Source: Alphaproteobacteria bacterium (GTDB lineage Bacteria; Pseudomonadota; Alphaproteobacteria; Micropepsales; Micropepsaceae). From it: a stretch of 64,000 nucleotides of DNA. The notes below the pieces were generated by a model. That model did not search any database and had not been told where the DNA came from. It saw only the letters and a program-made list of their open reading frames with translations. Made by a program: the position numbers and the translations under genes. The stretch spans positions 1 through 64,000 of the forward strand of contig JAJPHG010000017.1 of NCBI GenBank assembly GCA_021325375.1, read 5' to 3'. Of the stretch, positions 44,519 to 53,205 are shown in pieces (position 1 is the first letter of the stretch; every line of letters starts with the position of its first letter).

Positions 44519-46081
44519 CTAAGCCGCCTCGGCCCGGGACAGCGCCAGGACCCGCGCGGACGGCAGGAAGGCGGTCGCGATCGTGCCCATGCTCACCACG
44601 CTGTCCAGGCTCAGCGTGCCGCCATGGAGCTCCATGAGCTGGCGGGCGAGCGGGAGGCCGAGCCCCGCGCCCTGGTGGTGGCGCGCGATGGTGGAATCGA
44701 TCTGGCCGAAATTCTCGAACGCGCGGGCGACGTTCTCGGGCGCGATGCCGACGCCGGTGTCGCTCACCGCGATGCGCACGCCGTCTGGATCCTTGCGCAT
44801 GCTCAAGGTCACGCTGCCGCCCGGCGGGGTGAACTTGATCGCGTTGCTGAGCAGGTTGAGCAGAACCTGCTTCAGCCGCCGCTCGTCGGCGAGCACGCGC
44901 GGCAGGCCCACAGGAACGTCCTTGACGAGCGTAAGGCCGGCCTGCTCGGCCTGGCGCTCCACCATGCGCAGGCAATCATTGGCGAGGCTTGCCAGCATCA
45001 CCGATTCCTCGTGCAGCTCCGCCTTGCCCGCCTCCAGCCGCGACAGGTCGAGGATGTCGCTGATCAGCGCCAACAGATGCCTTCCCGAATTGTGGATGTC
45101 GCTGGCATAGCTTCGATACTGGGGATGGCCGACTGCGCCGAACGCCTCGAGCACCATCACCTCCGAGAAGCCGATGATCGCGTTCAAGGGCGTGCGCAAT
45201 TCGTGGCTCATCGCCGCCAGGAAGGCCGATTTCGAGCGGCTGGCCATGTCCGCCTTGCTCAGCGCCACCGCGCGCTCGTGCAGCGAACGCTCGAGCTCGG
45301 CCTTGGTCGATTCGAGCTCGGCGATATGGGCGCGAAGCCTCGCCGCCTCGCCCGCGGCACGCTCGGCCAGGTGATGGTCGACGGTGGCCACGACCATGCC
45401 GAGCCCCAGGATCAGCGTCGCCATCGCCGCGATCGCGATCGCCAGCGTGCTCGGCGCGAGCACGCCCCTGGTCGCGGGGATCGTGGGATCGAAGACGAAG
45501 GTCACCGCCGACATGCCGGTGAAATGCATCGCGCAGATCGCCAGCGTGAACACGACCGCCCCGATCATGTAAGCCTTGAGCCTTTCGCCGCGCATCACGA
45601 GCATCATGCCGAGCGCCATCGCGGCGATGCCGATCACCAGCGAGGCGGCGACATAGCGGAGATCCCATAGCTCCCTTGCCGGCGCATGCACCGCGGCCAT
45701 GCCGACATAGTGCATCGCGCCGATCGCCGAGCCCGTGAGCGCTCCGCCGAGGAACGGCTTCCCGCCCATCACGGCGAGCGCGAAGCCCGCGCCGCACAGC
45801 CCGATCGCGATCACGACCGAAAGGATCGTCAGCGCGATGTCGTAATCGAGCGGATAAGGCGCCTGATAGGCGAGCATGGCGACGAAATGCGTCGCCCAGA
45901 TGCCGCAGCCCGCGACGAAGCCCGCGCCCGCAAGCCACAGCATCCGCGTGCGGCCGCCGCTCGCGCGCGCGCGACCGACCAGCCCCATCGCCGTGCTGCA
46001 GGCGAAAAGGCACAGCACGCCCGCCAGCACGACGAGCTTGAGGTCATGATCCTGCGTGATGCAGCCGAGAACGCGAAACAT
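44519..46081 (-). CDS. MHYT-domain membrane histidine kinase
   Basis: 520 residues. Seven predicted transmembrane helices over residues 15-235 carry three MHYT-type motifs (WATHFVAM at ~62-69, AMHYVGM at 122-128, AMHFTGM at 184-190), which are proposed to bind copper and sense O2, CO or NO. A coiled coil (245-280) leads to the HisKA domain with H-box FLAAMSHELRTPLNAIIGFSE (His293). The HATPase domain follows: N-box LKQVLLNLLSNAIKFT, G1 DTGVGIA, G2 GAGLGLPLARQLMELHGG. No receiver domain and no adjacent response regulator, so its partner is elsewhere. Domain order resembles other MHYT-HK sensors. Confidence 0.92.
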   Translation of the reverse strand: MFRVLGCITQDHDLKLVVLAGVLCLFACSTAMGLVGRARASGGRTRMLWLAGAGFVAGCGIWATHFVAMLAYQAPYPLDYDIALTILSVVIAIGLCGAGFALAVMGGKPFLGGALTGSAIGAMHYVGMAAVHAPARELWDLRYVAASLVIGIAAMALGMMLVMRGERLKAYMIGAVVFTLAICAMHFTGMSAVTFVFDPTIPATRGVLAPSTLAIAIAAMATLILGLGMVVATVDHHLAERAAGEAARLRAHIAELESTKAELERSLHERAVALSKADMASRSKSAFLAAMSHELRTPLNAIIGFSEVMVLEAFGAVGHPQYRSYASDIHNSGRHLLALISDILDLSRLEAGKAELHEESVMLASLANDCLRMVERQAEQAGLTLVKDVPVGLPRVLADERRLKQVLLNLLSNAIKFTPPGGSVTLSMRKDPDGVRIAVSDTGVGIAPENVARAFENFGQIDSTIARHHQGAGLGLPLARQLMELHGGTLSLDSVVSMGTIATAFLPSARVLALSRAEAA

Positions 46082-46251
46082 TCGCGGATGACATCACAGA
46101 CCTCGTAAAATCGTGCTGAACGAACAGGGTAAAGATCGCCCTAACGCGCGCAAGCTGTGGTAGTCGCGCACGCGCCGCTCCCGCGCCTATGGCGCGCTTG
46201 CCAGGAATGTTTAAGAGGCTAGGTTGCCGCTCCAGACCAATCGAGGCGGGC

Positions 46252-47169
46252 ATGATTCCCTTCACCGGCAACCCTTTGAACCGCGCGAGCGAGAAGCGCG
46301 CCGACGCCGGCTGGATCGAGGCGAAGCGCCGCGATCCCGGCACGCTCATCCTGCCGATGTGGCGGCTGATGCCGTTCCTGCTGGGCGACGAGAAGAGCTT
46401 GGAGGCCGCCGAGCTCGGCCTGTTCCGTCCCGGCTTGTGCGAGAGCCTGGCCGCGCCCGATGCGCCTTGCGTGTTCCTGGGCCTGGAAGGCAGCCAAGCG
46501 TTCTTCGCGCTCGACATCTCTGCGGCCCCCGATCCGGCGGCGGGCGGCCCGCTTTCCGGGCTCGGCCATTTCCGCGACGCGCGGGCGAGCGCCCAGCTGC
46601 TGCCGCTCAAGGACGCCGCGATCATGGGGCAGGCCAAGGCGATGATCGACTGGCATCAGCGCCACGGCTTCTGCGCACGCTGCGGCAGTGCTACGGCGGC
46701 CGTCGACGGCGGCTATCGCCGCATCTGCCCCAACTGCAACGCCGAGCATTTCCCGCGCACCGATCCGGTCGTGATCATGCTGGCGACTTACGGCGAGGAA
46801 TGTCTCGTCGGACGCGGGCGGCACTTCCCCGCCGGCATGTATTCGGCGCTCGCGGGTTTCGTCGAGCCCGGCGAGACGATCGAGGAAGCGGTGCGCCGCG
46901 AGCTGAAGGAGGAATCCGGCATCGACACCGGCGCCGTGACCTATCACACGACGCAGCCCTGGCCGTTCCCCTCCTCGCTGATGATCGGATGTTTCGCGCA
47001 AGCCCTGACCAGGGACCTCGTCGTCGACGACAACGAACTCGCCGAAGCGCGCTGGCTCGACCGCGCGACGGTGCGCGCGGTCCTGAGCGGCGAACGCGTC
47101 GAGGGCCTCTGGCTCCCGCCGCCCATCGCCATCGCCCATCACCTGATCAAGGCTTGGGCGATGGAATAA
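46252..47169 (+). CDS. nudC: NAD(+) diphosphatase / NADH pyrophosphatase (EC 3.6.1.22)
   Basis: 305 residues from ATG 46252 (MIPFTGNPLNR); the frame extends 21 codons upstream. Zinc ribbon CARCGS...RRICPNC (about residues 141-161), Nudix box GFVEPGETIEEAVRRELKEE followed by SG, and the NudC-specific SQPWPFP motif as TQPWPFPSSLM. Hydrolyses NADH/NAD and removes the NAD cap from RNA 5' ends in known homologues. Confidence 0.94.
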   Translation: MIPFTGNPLNRASEKRADAGWIEAKRRDPGTLILPMWRLMPFLLGDEKSLEAAELGLFRPGLCESLAAPDAPCVFLGLEGSQAFFALDISAAPDPAAGGPLSGLGHFRDARASAQLLPLKDAAIMGQAKAMIDWHQRHGFCARCGSATAAVDGGYRRICPNCNAEHFPRTDPVVIMLATYGEECLVGRGRHFPAGMYSALAGFVEPGETIEEAVRRELKEESGIDTGAVTYHTTQPWPFPSSLMIGCFAQALTRDLVVDDNELAEARWLDRATVRAVLSGERVEGLWLPPPIAIAHHLIKAWAME

Positions 47170-47397
47170 ATGTTGTGTGTGCTTTTACGGCGCGAGGTTG
47201 AGAGATCGCATCGCATGGACACATCAACGCAATGCTCTGACACAATCGCGCGACAGCTATGAGCATAGTTTCGACTACTGAGCACAGATCGCCACTGGCG
47301 AAACTACTGAATAGACGAACTTAGCTCTCAGAGCAGAGCTTGACGGGAAACGCCGCTTCTTATTTTTGTTCCTTCAACCATATCTATGGAGGAGCAA
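47170..47397. other. AT-richer intergenic region after nudC
   Basis: 228 bp without a supported gene and clearly poorer in GC than the surroundings. It ends in the strong GGAGGAG ribosome-binding site of the small gene at 47398 and probably holds that gene's promoter. Confidence 0.4.
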
Positions 47398-47586
47398 ATG
47401 AATGACAACGATGACTGGTTCGAATTCCGCTTTTTTGGTAACGGCGGCTCGGCCAGCGGGCGTTGGGGCATCATGGCATTCGTTCTGCTCGCGATCTGCG
47501 CGATGGTCACGCTTGTGGTACTCGCGAAGTTTGCACCCTTGCTTGCCTCAACTTTGGTGGGATGGGTGCGCTACCGTTTCCACTAG
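47398..47586 (+). CDS. Small single-pass membrane protein
   Basis: 62 residues. ATG 47398 is chosen over 47386 because GGAGGAG stands exactly upstream of it (three bases before the ATG, slightly close). Acidic/aromatic head MNDNDDWFEFRFFGNGG, then one transmembrane helix (about residues 24-45, IMAFVLLAICAMVTLVVLAK). A second hydrophobic stretch ends in GWVRYRFH. No family recognised. Followed at once by a perfect 25-bp hairpin (47589-47650), a likely transcript end. Confidence 0.55.
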   Translation: MNDNDDWFEFRFFGNGGSASGRWGIMAFVLLAICAMVTLVVLAKFAPLLASTLVGWVRYRFH

Positions 47587-47588
47587 CC

Positions 47589-47650
47589 CCACTGTCATCC
47601 CCGGCGAGCATCGGCGCGATAGCGTCGATGCTCGCCGGGGATGACAGTGG
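47589..47650. terminator. Perfect 25-bp inverted repeat, probable bidirectional transcription end
   Basis: Arms 47589-47613 and 47626-47650 are fully complementary (core TCATCCCCGGCGAGCATCG) around a 12-base loop. It sits between two converging genes. No U-tract follows, so it may be a repeated palindrome with stabilising function rather than a classical terminator. Its arm sequence recurs at the ends of 38345-38477. Confidence 0.55.
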
Positions 47651-47658
47651 TGCCGACG

Positions 47659-48633
47659 TCACGGCGTCCAGATGAAGGCCGTGTTCCTGTAGCGATTGCT
47701 CATATAGAAGCCGGCGAGGACGCCGCTGTCGTTGATGACGGTGATCCTGGTGCCGGCGAAGGGCTGTCTATGGCCGGCATCGGGCTCGTCGATCCTGGTG
47801 AAGACGCCGGCCGCCGAATAGACGAAGCCGTGAAACCGCGAGCGGCGGTCGAGATAGTCGCCCACGACGTTGCCGGCGCCGTCGATATGCTCGACGTCCA
47901 TGTCGGAGACCTTGGGCCCGAACGGCTTGACGCGGCCACGCGCGTTCAGAATGAAGCCGCGCGTGTCGTCGTTGTCCCTCACCAGGATGCCCGCCGCCAC
48001 GCCGGCATCGTTGATCGCGGTCAGCGAGGTGCCCGCGTCCAGCGTCGTCACGGTGCCGCCGTTGAACACGAAGCCCTGCGGCGACGACCCGAAGCCGATC
48101 TGGCCGACCATGACGTTGCTGTCGTTCAGTCCGTATACGGACGTCTCGGCGTCGTTCGAGGCGCTGACGATGGAGAGCGTGCCGTCGGGCGCGCGCAGGA
48201 AGCTGCCGCCGGAATTGTCGGCGTTGGAGAAGGTGCCCGAGACGTAGCCCTGGGCGTTGATCGCGGTCGCGGTCGTGTAGCGCGCGCCGTCGATCTGGAA
48301 CACTTCGAAGCTGCCGTCCGGTTTGCGCACGAAAGACTGCTCGGCGCTTGAATAGCCCGTGATGGCGCCCGCGTCGTTGATCGCCGTAGGCGTGGTGCTC
48401 TTGAGGCCGGGAGCCGAGAACGTCGTGATCGCGCCGTCCGGCGTGCGCACGAAGCCGCCGTCCTTGTGCGCGGTGCTGGAATAGAAGCCCGCGACGACGC
48501 CCGAGGCGTTGATCGCGGTCGCCACGGTGTTCTTCGCGCCCGGCACGGCGAAGCTCTTGAACTGACCGGCCGTAGCCGCGCCGGAGACGAGGCATGCGGC
48601 AACAAGCAACGCACCCAAACCGTATCTGGACAT
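47659..48633 (-). CDS. Exported HAF-repeat protein
   Basis: 324 residues, ATG 48633 with GGAAGGA upstream. Signal peptide ending ATAG (residue ~22). The rest is about seven repeats of the form AINxxGxVxGxxxxxxxxxxxFvxxPDGxxxxf (for example ATAINASGVVAGFYSS, TAINDAGAITGYSS, ATAINAQGYVSGTFS, and TVINDSGVLAGFYMS), the extracellular HAF repeat, probably a beta-propeller. Function unknown. Another member of the set of exported repeat proteins in this window. Confidence 0.75.
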   Translation of the reverse strand: MSRYGLGALLVAACLVSGAATAGQFKSFAVPGAKNTVATAINASGVVAGFYSSTAHKDGGFVRTPDGAITTFSAPGLKSTTPTAINDAGAITGYSSAEQSFVRKPDGSFEVFQIDGARYTTATAINAQGYVSGTFSNADNSGGSFLRAPDGTLSIVSASNDAETSVYGLNDSNVMVGQIGFGSSPQGFVFNGGTVTTLDAGTSLTAINDAGVAAGILVRDNDDTRGFILNARGRVKPFGPKVSDMDVEHIDGAGNVVGDYLDRRSRFHGFVYSAAGVFTRIDEPDAGHRQPFAGTRITVINDSGVLAGFYMSNRYRNTAFIWTP

Positions 48634-48679
48634 GGCAATCCTTCCTGAAACCGGCGGGAAGATTACCACAAGGTTGCCG

Positions 48680-49075
48680 TTATTTCATCCCCTTTAACGT
48701 GCCCACGATGGCCTTGGCGGCGGCGGTCGCGTCGGCCTTCGCGACCGCGAGATCGTTGGTGGCGAGGCCTTCGCGCGCTTTGGCGGCGGCGCCCTGGAAG
48801 ACCGCGATCCTCTTCGGGTCGGTCTCGTCGGGGATGATGCCGTTGCCGGAATTGACGCAAGGATTCATCTGCGTCCTGTCGAAGCCCTCGCCCTTCGGCC
48901 CGACGAGGCAGTTCAGCGCGTGATGAAGATGGAAGTGCACGTCGTCGATAGTCGTCGCCTCGCCGGCATATTCGGCATGCTCGCCGGCATTGACGATCTC
49001 ACTGCGCAGATCGGCGGCGAAAGCGGGCGATGCGAGCAACGCCGTAAACGCAAGCGCGGCAAAACGTTTCGACAT
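48680..49075 (-). CDS. Small periplasmic protein of unknown function
   Basis: 131 residues. Signal peptide MSKRFAALAFTALLASPAFAA (cleavage about residue 21). The mature part is helical. It has a histidine-rich segment DDVHFHLHHALNCLVGPKG and two cysteines (ALNC and NPCVNSG), which could bind a metal or form a disulfide. This resembles a recurrent small exported protein of proteobacteria, but no function is known. Lies 61 bp downstream of pheA on the same strand. Confidence 0.6.
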   Translation of the reverse strand: MSKRFAALAFTALLASPAFAADLRSEIVNAGEHAEYAGEATTIDDVHFHLHHALNCLVGPKGEGFDRTQMNPCVNSGNGIIPDETDPKRIAVFQGAAAKAREGLATNDLAVAKADATAAAKAIVGTLKGMK

Positions 49076-49136
49076 GAGCAGGCCCTCCGAACGGAGAAAT
49101 GCAATATCAGCGACGATGCGCTGCCGCGATTCACAT

Positions 49137-50036
49137 CTACGGCATCTCGGCGCGGAAGGGGTGGGCGGGATAGACGCCCAGGATCGTGAGCTTGGAGGTG
49201 AAGTATTGCAGCTCCTCCAGCGCGCGGCGGACTTGAGGCTGGTCGGGATGGCCTTCGATGTCGGCGTAGAACTCGGTCGCGTTGAACGAGCCGCCGAGCT
49301 GATAGGATTCGAGCTTGGTCATGTTGACCGCATTGGTCGCAAAGCCCCCCAGCGCCTTGTAGAGCGCCGCGGGGATGTTGCGTACGCGGAACAGGAACGT
49401 CGTGATCACCGCGCCCCCGTCGTTCGGCGCGTCGTCGTCCTCGGCGCCCACGACGAGGAAGCGCGTCATGTTGTGCGGCTCGTCCTCGACGTCGGGCTTG
49501 AGCACGTCCAGGCCGTAGAGCTCGCCCGCGAGACGCGAGGCGATCGCCGCGCAGGCCGGATCCTTCAATTCGGCGATGTGCTTGGCGCTGCCGGCGGTGT
49601 CCGACCATTCGCGCTCGACGAGGCCGAGCGCCTTGATGAGCTTGCGGCATTGGCCGAGCGCGGGACGCTGGCTGTAGACCTCCTTCACGCCGCCGAGCAC
49701 GGCACCTTTCAGCCCCAGCAATTGATGGCGCACGCGGTGGAAATGCTCGCCGACGATGAAGAGGTCGCCCGCGCCGGGCGAGGACTGCCCCTTGATCAGC
49801 CGTCCGAAATGGCGCACGAGCAGATGGGTGTCGGCGATCCGTCCGTAGACGGAGTTCTCCACCGGCACGATGGCGAGATCGGCCTCGCCCTGCTTCACCG
49901 CTTCGAGCGCCGCGTCGAAGGTCGGACGCGGCACGGCGCTCGCATGCGGCACGGCTTCGCGCGCGGCGAGGTTCGCGTAAGCCCCCGGCTCGCCCTGGAA
50001 CGCGATCGTCCGGGCACGCGAGATCAGCGACACCAT
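49137..50036 (-). CDS. pheA: Prephenate dehydratase (EC 4.2.1.51)
   Basis: 299 residues, monofunctional (no chorismate mutase domain). Type 2 periplasmic-binding-like catalytic domain: [26 protein letters not shown] with the family's ENS motif, and [10 protein letters not shown] (Thr of the TRF-type site). MTRFLVV is present. The ACT regulatory domain occupies about residues 205-290 ([16 protein letters not shown], then [12 protein letters not shown] with the phenylalanine-sensing ESRP/ESYQ position). Converts prephenate to phenylpyruvate. Overlaps the end of kdsB by 13 bases, the usual alphaproteobacterial pair. Confidence 0.95.
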   Translation of the reverse strand: MVSLISRARTIAFQGEPGAYANLAAREAVPHASAVPRPTFDAALEAVKQGEADLAIVPVENSVYGRIADTHLLVRHFGRLIKGQSSPGAGDLFIVGEHFHRVRHQLLGLKGAVLGGVKEVYSQRPALGQCRKLIKALGLVEREWSDTAGSAKHIAELKDPACAAIASRLAGELYGLDVLKPDVEDEPHNMTRFLVVGAEDDDAPNDGGAVITTFLFRVRNIPAALYKALGGFATNAVNMTKLESYQLGGSFNATEFYADIEGHPDQPQVRRALEELQYFTSKLTILGVYPAHPFRAEMP

Positions 50037-50746
50037 GCACGCGCCCTTTCCAGATCTTCCGGCGTATCGACGCTCAAGGGCACCTCGTCCACGCGCGCGA
50101 CCATGATCGTCATGCCGGCTTCGAGCGCGCGCAACTGTTCGAGCTTCTCGCGCTTCTCGAGCGGCGACGGCGCCAGCGCCACGAACCGCCTCAACGCCTC
50201 GCGCCTGAAGGCATAGATGCCGACATGATGGAACAGCGGACCCTCGCCATGGGGGGCGCGGGCGCGGGTGAAGTAGAGCGCGCGGCCAAGCCTGCCGCTC
50301 GCATCCCAGGCGACCACCGCCTTGGTGACGTTCGGATTGCCGGCGTCGGCGGCATCGCCGATCTCGGCGGCGAGCGTCGCGATGTCGGCGCTGCCAAGCG
50401 CCTCCACCGACGCGCGGATCGCGGACGGGTCGATCGCCGGCAGGTCGCCCTGCAGGTTCACGACCACGTCATGGGCGCCTTGGGGATCGACGGCCTCGAG
50501 CGCCGCGAAGATCCGGTCCGAGCCCGAGGGCAGATCGGGCGCGGTCATGACCGCTTTTCCGCCTGCGGCCTCTATGGCTTCAGCGATCTCGCGCTCGGCC
50601 GCGGCGACCACGACCGGCCCCAGCCCCGCCGCGACGGCCTGCCGCCAGACCCGCACGATCATCGGGATGCCCGCGATATCGGCCAGCGGCTTGCCCGGAA
50701 GCCTGGTCGAGGCCATGCGGGCGGGGATCAGGACGATGGGGTTCAT
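50024..50746 (-). CDS. kdsB: 3-deoxy-manno-octulosonate cytidylyltransferase (EC 2.7.7.38)
   Basis: 240 residues. Nucleotide-binding start [29 protein letters not shown] (metal Asp), LYFTRA in [23 protein letters not shown], and the end [17 protein letters not shown]. Activates Kdo with CTP for lipopolysaccharide core synthesis, so the organism is a typical LPS-bearing Gram-negative. Co-transcribed with pheA. Confidence 0.96.
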   Translation of the reverse strand: MNPIVLIPARMASTRLPGKPLADIAGIPMIVRVWRQAVAAGLGPVVVAAAEREIAEAIEAAGGKAVMTAPDLPSGSDRIFAALEAVDPQGAHDVVVNLQGDLPAIDPSAIRASVEALGSADIATLAAEIGDAADAGNPNVTKAVVAWDASGRLGRALYFTRARAPHGEGPLFHHVGIYAFRREALRRFVALAPSPLEKREKLEQLRALEAGMTIMVARVDEVPLSVDTPEDLERARAWCR

Positions 50747-50885
50747 GGGGATTTGCCGGGATTCCCTGGTTTTATGCGACGCTTCGCCGCAATGACGCGA
50801 TTGGGCGGACTTGTAATGTCGCCCGCGGTCCGGCGCGGACCGCGAGACCCTTCCTCAAGCGCGCTAGCACGGCGGAGCTGACCTT

Positions 50886-51557
50886 ATGGATTCCTTCGAG
50901 TGGAACAAGATCGCAGGCGCCGTTCTGGCCACGGTGATGTTCGTGATCGTGGTCAAGTTCACCGCCGAGGCGATCTTCGAGGTGCCGCCTCCCGCCAAGC
51001 CCGGCTATGTCGTCGAAGGCGTGCAGGAGGAAACGACGACCACCGCGTCGACGGCGCCGGTCGAGGAAGCGCTGCCCGATTTCGGCACCGTGCTTCCCGC
51101 CGCCGACACCGCCGCGGGCCAGAAGATCTCCGTGCGCTGCCAGCAATGCCACGACCTCTCCAAGGGCGGCCCGGACAAGACCGGTCCCAATCTGTGGGGC
51201 GTCATCGGGCGGCCCCGCGCCTCGCGTCCGGGTTTCGCCTATTCGGCCGGCATGAAAGCCGACAGCGGGCCGTGGACCTTCGACAAGTTCTTCAGGTTCA
51301 TCAAGGATCCGCAGAGCTATGTGCCCGGCACGCGCATGAGCTTCGCCGGCATTTCGAGCGCGAAGGACCGCATCAACCTGCTCGCCTGGCTGCGCACGCA
51401 GAGCGACAGCCCGCTGCCGATCCCGCCGCCCGCGCCCGCGAAGCCCGCCGCCGCACCGGCTGCAGCACCTGCGCCAAATGCGCCGGCAAGCGCGACGCCG
51501 CCGGGCACTGCGCCGAAGACTCCGGCGCCCGCGCCTGCGACACCGAAGAAGAGCTGA
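50886..51557 (+). CDS. Membrane-anchored c-type cytochrome
   Basis: 223 residues. N-terminal membrane anchor (about residues 9-28), an Ala/Thr/Pro linker, and one class I cytochrome c domain: heme site CQQCH (Cys85-His89), TGPNLWGVIGR, and Met151 in PGTRMSF as sixth ligand. A Pro/Ala-rich tail of ~45 residues follows. This matches the membrane-bound CycM/cytochrome c552-type electron carriers of alphaproteobacteria, which pass electrons from the bc1 complex to the terminal oxidase. The tail is unusually long. Often located next to kdsB/pheA in this class, as here (divergent). Confidence 0.92.
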   Translation: MDSFEWNKIAGAVLATVMFVIVVKFTAEAIFEVPPPAKPGYVVEGVQEETTTTASTAPVEEALPDFGTVLPAADTAAGQKISVRCQQCHDLSKGGPDKTGPNLWGVIGRPRASRPGFAYSAGMKADSGPWTFDKFFRFIKDPQSYVPGTRMSFAGISSAKDRINLLAWLRTQSDSPLPIPPPAPAKPAAAPAAAPAPNAPASATPPGTAPKTPAPAPATPKKS

Positions 51558-51571
51558 TATAAACGGCGCGC

Positions 51572-52513
51572 ATGAGCCCGCGCCCGACCCTTCTGCTCGT
51601 CGTCCCCGTCGCCTGGGCACCGCTTTGGATGCCGTGGTTCGAGGGCGCGCCGTTCGACGTGCTCCTGCATGACCGCGACGCCTACGATCCCGCGCGCATC
51701 GACTACACGCTGAGCTTCCGCCCGCCCTTCGGCCTGTTGAAGAGCCTGACCAACCTCAAGACGATCTTCTCGCTGGGCGCGGGCGTCGACGCGTTCCTCG
51801 CCGATCCCGAATTCCCCAACTCCGTGCCGCTGGTGCGCTTCGTCGATCCGCAGCTCTCCACCGAGATGGCGCAATACGTCGTGATGCATGTGCTGCTGCA
51901 GCACCGCCATCAACGCGACTTCGACGCGGCGCAAGCCCAAGGCAAATGGGCGCAGCGCATGCTGCCGCGCAAGACCGCCGACACGCGTATCGGGATTTTG
52001 GGACTAGGCGAGATCGGGACCGTGGCGGGCGAGCGGCTGCGCGCGCTGGGCTTTCCGGTTCACGGCTGGAGCCGCACGCGCAAGACCGCGCCCGGCATCG
52101 AGAGCTTCGCCGGCGAGAGCGAGTTCGCATCGTTCCTGGGCCAAAGCGATTTCCTGATCTGCCTCTTGCCGCTGACGAAGGACACGCGCGGCATCTTGAA
52201 CGCCAAGACATTCGCGATGCTTCCCCAGGGCGCCTATGTCATCAACGTCGCGCGCGGCGGCCATCTCGTCGAGCCCGACCTCATCGCCGCACTCGATTCC
52301 GGACACTTAAGCGGCGCCACGCTCGACGTCTTCCAGACCGAGCCGCTGCCGCAGGACAACCCGCTCTGGCGTCATCCCAAGATCGTCGCCACGCCGCACA
52401 TCGCCGCGATCTCCGACCCGCGCGTGACCGCGAACTACATCATCGAGTCCATCGCTCTCGTCGAGCGCGGCGAGCGGCATCCGAACACGGTGGATGTGGA
52501 TCGCGGATACTAG
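51572..52513 (+). CDS. ghrA: Glyoxylate/hydroxypyruvate reductase A-like 2-hydroxyacid dehydrogenase
   Basis: 313 residues. D-2-hydroxyacid dehydrogenase fold with NAD(P) site IGILGLGEIGTVAGERLRAL (Gly-rich), the NADP-type WSRTRK after strand 2, catalytic Arg in INVARGGHLVE, Glu in DVFQTEPLPQD, and His in TPHIAAISDP. These catalytic spacings and the N-terminal FSLGAGVDAFLADPEFP match GhrA rather than SerA or GhrB. Reduces glyoxylate and hydroxypyruvate. Fourteen bases after the cytochrome gene, hence possibly in one transcript. Confidence 0.88.
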   Translation: MSPRPTLLLVVPVAWAPLWMPWFEGAPFDVLLHDRDAYDPARIDYTLSFRPPFGLLKSLTNLKTIFSLGAGVDAFLADPEFPNSVPLVRFVDPQLSTEMAQYVVMHVLLQHRHQRDFDAAQAQGKWAQRMLPRKTADTRIGILGLGEIGTVAGERLRALGFPVHGWSRTRKTAPGIESFAGESEFASFLGQSDFLICLLPLTKDTRGILNAKTFAMLPQGAYVINVARGGHLVEPDLIAALDSGHLSGATLDVFQTEPLPQDNPLWRHPKIVATPHIAAISDPRVTANYIIESIALVERGERHPNTVDVDRGY

Positions 52514-52520
52514 AACGTGA

Positions 52521-52742
52521 TGTCATGGCCCGCGACTGCGGGCCACCCAGGTGACGTTTACTTTGCTCTCTCAATAAATATCGCCGTCATCACCCGGTCG
52601 CGCTTCTTCGCGCGATCCGGGTGACCCAATTTTGCGCTTGCTGCCAAGATGGGTCGCCCGGACGCACGTGCGCCGGGCGATGACGAATTTTTTGGACTTG
52701 AGAAGATGTCACCTGGGTGGCCCGCAGTCGCGGGCCATGACA
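52521..52742. repeat. MITE-like element with perfect 35-bp inverted ends
   Basis: 222 bp. Ends 52521-52555 and 52708-52742 are perfectly complementary over 35 bases, starting TGTCATGGCCCGCGACTGCG. The interior has two more hairpins (CACCCGGTCGCGC...CGATCCGGGTG and CGCCCGGACGCACGTGCGCCGGGCG) and no coding capacity. The left arm is identical to 29979-30013. No clear target duplication flanks it. Confidence 0.8.
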
Positions 52743-52845
52743 CTAGGGTTGTAGGAGGTGCTCAACGCTCCCTAAGTTCCAAAAATAAACCCGCGCTCCA
52801 GAACCTACTTTCCTTGATCCCACGCACGCGTCACACCAGATTCGC

Positions 52846-53205
52846 GTGATGACGCTCGCGCACCACATCGACGCAACGCATGTTCCATCGCGGAAGCGGC
52901 CGTTCCGGCCGCGCAAGCGTGTGCTGTCTGCGAGGACGAATTCCAAGCCCGCGCAGCCGGTTGCCGTGGGGTCGGGCGAGGTTGAACCCGGGTTACACGA
53001 AAAAAATTCGCGCACGTCGAAAGGCGGCGCGCCGCGCGGCAACCAGAACCGGTTCGTTCACGGCCGCTACACACGCGAACGGCGCGCACTCTACGCCGCG
53101 ATCCGAGCGCATATAAACGAGGGCCGTGAACTGATTGCGCTGAGCAGACTGGCGCTGGCGGAAAGACTGTACGGTGTCGCGCTTGAAAAGATTCGAGGAG
53201 ATTGG
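52846..53205 (+). pseudogene. GAPRGN-motif small protein, end lost or reading into the antisense of the peptidase gene
   Basis: The conserved part KGGAPRGNQNRFVHGRYTRE, then RRALYAAIRAHINEGRELIAL, is the signature of a family of short alphaproteobacterial proteins (G-G-A-P-x-G-N-x-N-x-x-x-H-G-x-Y-T) of unknown function, often near mobile DNA. The frame does not stop where such proteins end; it remains open across the whole opposite strand of the M17 peptidase, to 54663. The original end has therefore most likely been lost, or the coding part ends near 53205 by decay. Composition before residue 45 is unconvincing, so the start is uncertain. Confidence 0.4.

Noticed and set aside
47589..47650. 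Classical rho-independent terminator
   Set aside because: The hairpin is perfect but no T-tract follows on either strand, and its arms recur elsewhere as a repeat; it is kept only as a probable transcription end.
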